A stretch of DNA of 8,201 nucleotides from a bacterium (lineage in GTDB: Bacteria > Vulcanimicrobiota > Vulcanimicrobiia > Vulcanimicrobiales > SCRA01): assembly GCA_028869325.1 (NCBI GenBank), contig JAGWST010000462.1, positions 1 through 8,201 on the forward strand, written 5' to 3'. A program made the translations under genes and the position numbers. Shown one piece after another: positions 8,003-8,201 of this stretch (positions are counted from its first letter, which is position 1; every line of letters starts with the position of its first letter). The notes under the pieces are model-generated. The model saw only the letters and a program-made list of their open reading frames with translations. It was not told where the DNA came from and ran no database searches.

Positions 8003-8201
8003 ATGGCGTACGATCTCGATTTCGAGCGCCCCCTCGCCGACATAGATAAGAAGCTGGCCGGGCTGCTGCAGAAGCGCGGCGACAAACAGAAACCCGAGGA
8101 GCGCAGGCAGATCGAGGAGCTGGAGCGTCAGCTTGAGGAGAAGACGCGCGCCATCTACGACGGCCTGACCCCCTGGCAGAAGGTGCAGGTCGCCCGCCAT
8201 C
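8003..8201 (+). CDS. accA: Acetyl-CoA carboxylase carboxyltransferase subunit alpha, N-terminal part only
   Basis: Sixty-six codons plus one base are present; the gene continues past the right edge. The translation begins MAYDLDFERPLADIDKKLAG and reaches IYDGLTPWQKVQVARH (51-66). This matches AccA, whose N-terminus has an L-x-F-E-x-P-(I/L) start, a charged coiled-coil helix (here about 12-50) and then the conserved I-Y-x-x-L-(T/S)-P-W-(Q/E)-x-V-x-(V/L)-A-R-H block. The ATG at 8003 is preceded by GGAGGT (7990-7995) with a 7-base spacer, the strongest ribosome site in this operon. AccA pairs with AccD, encoded just upstream, to form the alpha2-beta2 carboxyltransferase. There is no sign of damage in the visible part. 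Confidence 0.93.
   Translation, partial: MAYDLDFERPLADIDKKLAGLLQKRGDKQKPEERRQIEELERQLEEKTRAIYDGLTPWQKVQVARH

Overview
The window is a compact, visibly GC-rich stretch of bacterial chromosome made of conserved housekeeping genes. I found no insertion sequence, prophage, CRISPR array, tRNA or rRNA. The gene order hrcA-dnaJ-prmA-rsmE, a CIRCE-type operator at hrcA, and frequent GTG/TTG starts with short gene overlaps suggest a GC-rich member of a CIRCE/HrcA lineage. Candidates by inference only are Chloroflexota-, Armatimonadota-, Dormibacterota- or Eremiobacterota-like bacteria, or a GC-rich Firmicute. The sequence alone does not fix the phylum.

Left part (1-2318): an acetate module. A minus-strand gene cut by the window edge encodes the first 36 residues of a GPR1/FUN34/YaaH (SatP-type) acetate transporter. 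It is divergent from a complete acetyl-CoA synthetase gene (acs). The 236-base region between their starts carries a perfect 10-bp inverted repeat. Together the two genes would import acetate and activate it to acetyl-CoA.

Middle part (2319-6267): a GC-rich stem-loop ends acs. It is followed within a few bases by a promoter-like pair and a CIRCE operator that overlaps the start codon of hrcA. Then come hrcA (heat-shock repressor), dnaJ (co-chaperone), prmA (ribosomal protein L11 methyltransferase) and rsmE (16S rRNA m3U methyltransferase). dnaJ/prmA and prmA/rsmE are each joined by a 4-base GTGA overlap. grpE and dnaK, which usually stand between hrcA and dnaJ, are absent from this locus.

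Right part (6268-8201): a family-2 glycosyltransferase resembling polyprenyl-phosphate mannose synthase is coupled by TGATG to accD. accA follows and is cut by the window end. AccD and AccA form the carboxyltransferase of acetyl-CoA carboxylase, so the window both makes acetyl-CoA (Acs) and commits it to fatty acids (Acc). The accD-accA gap can fold into a long interrupted hairpin that ends directly against the accA Shine-Dalgarno sequence.

Nothing here amounts to a clearly new biological system. The points most worth a second look are the CIRCE placement, the accD-accA leader structure and the divergent acetate control region.
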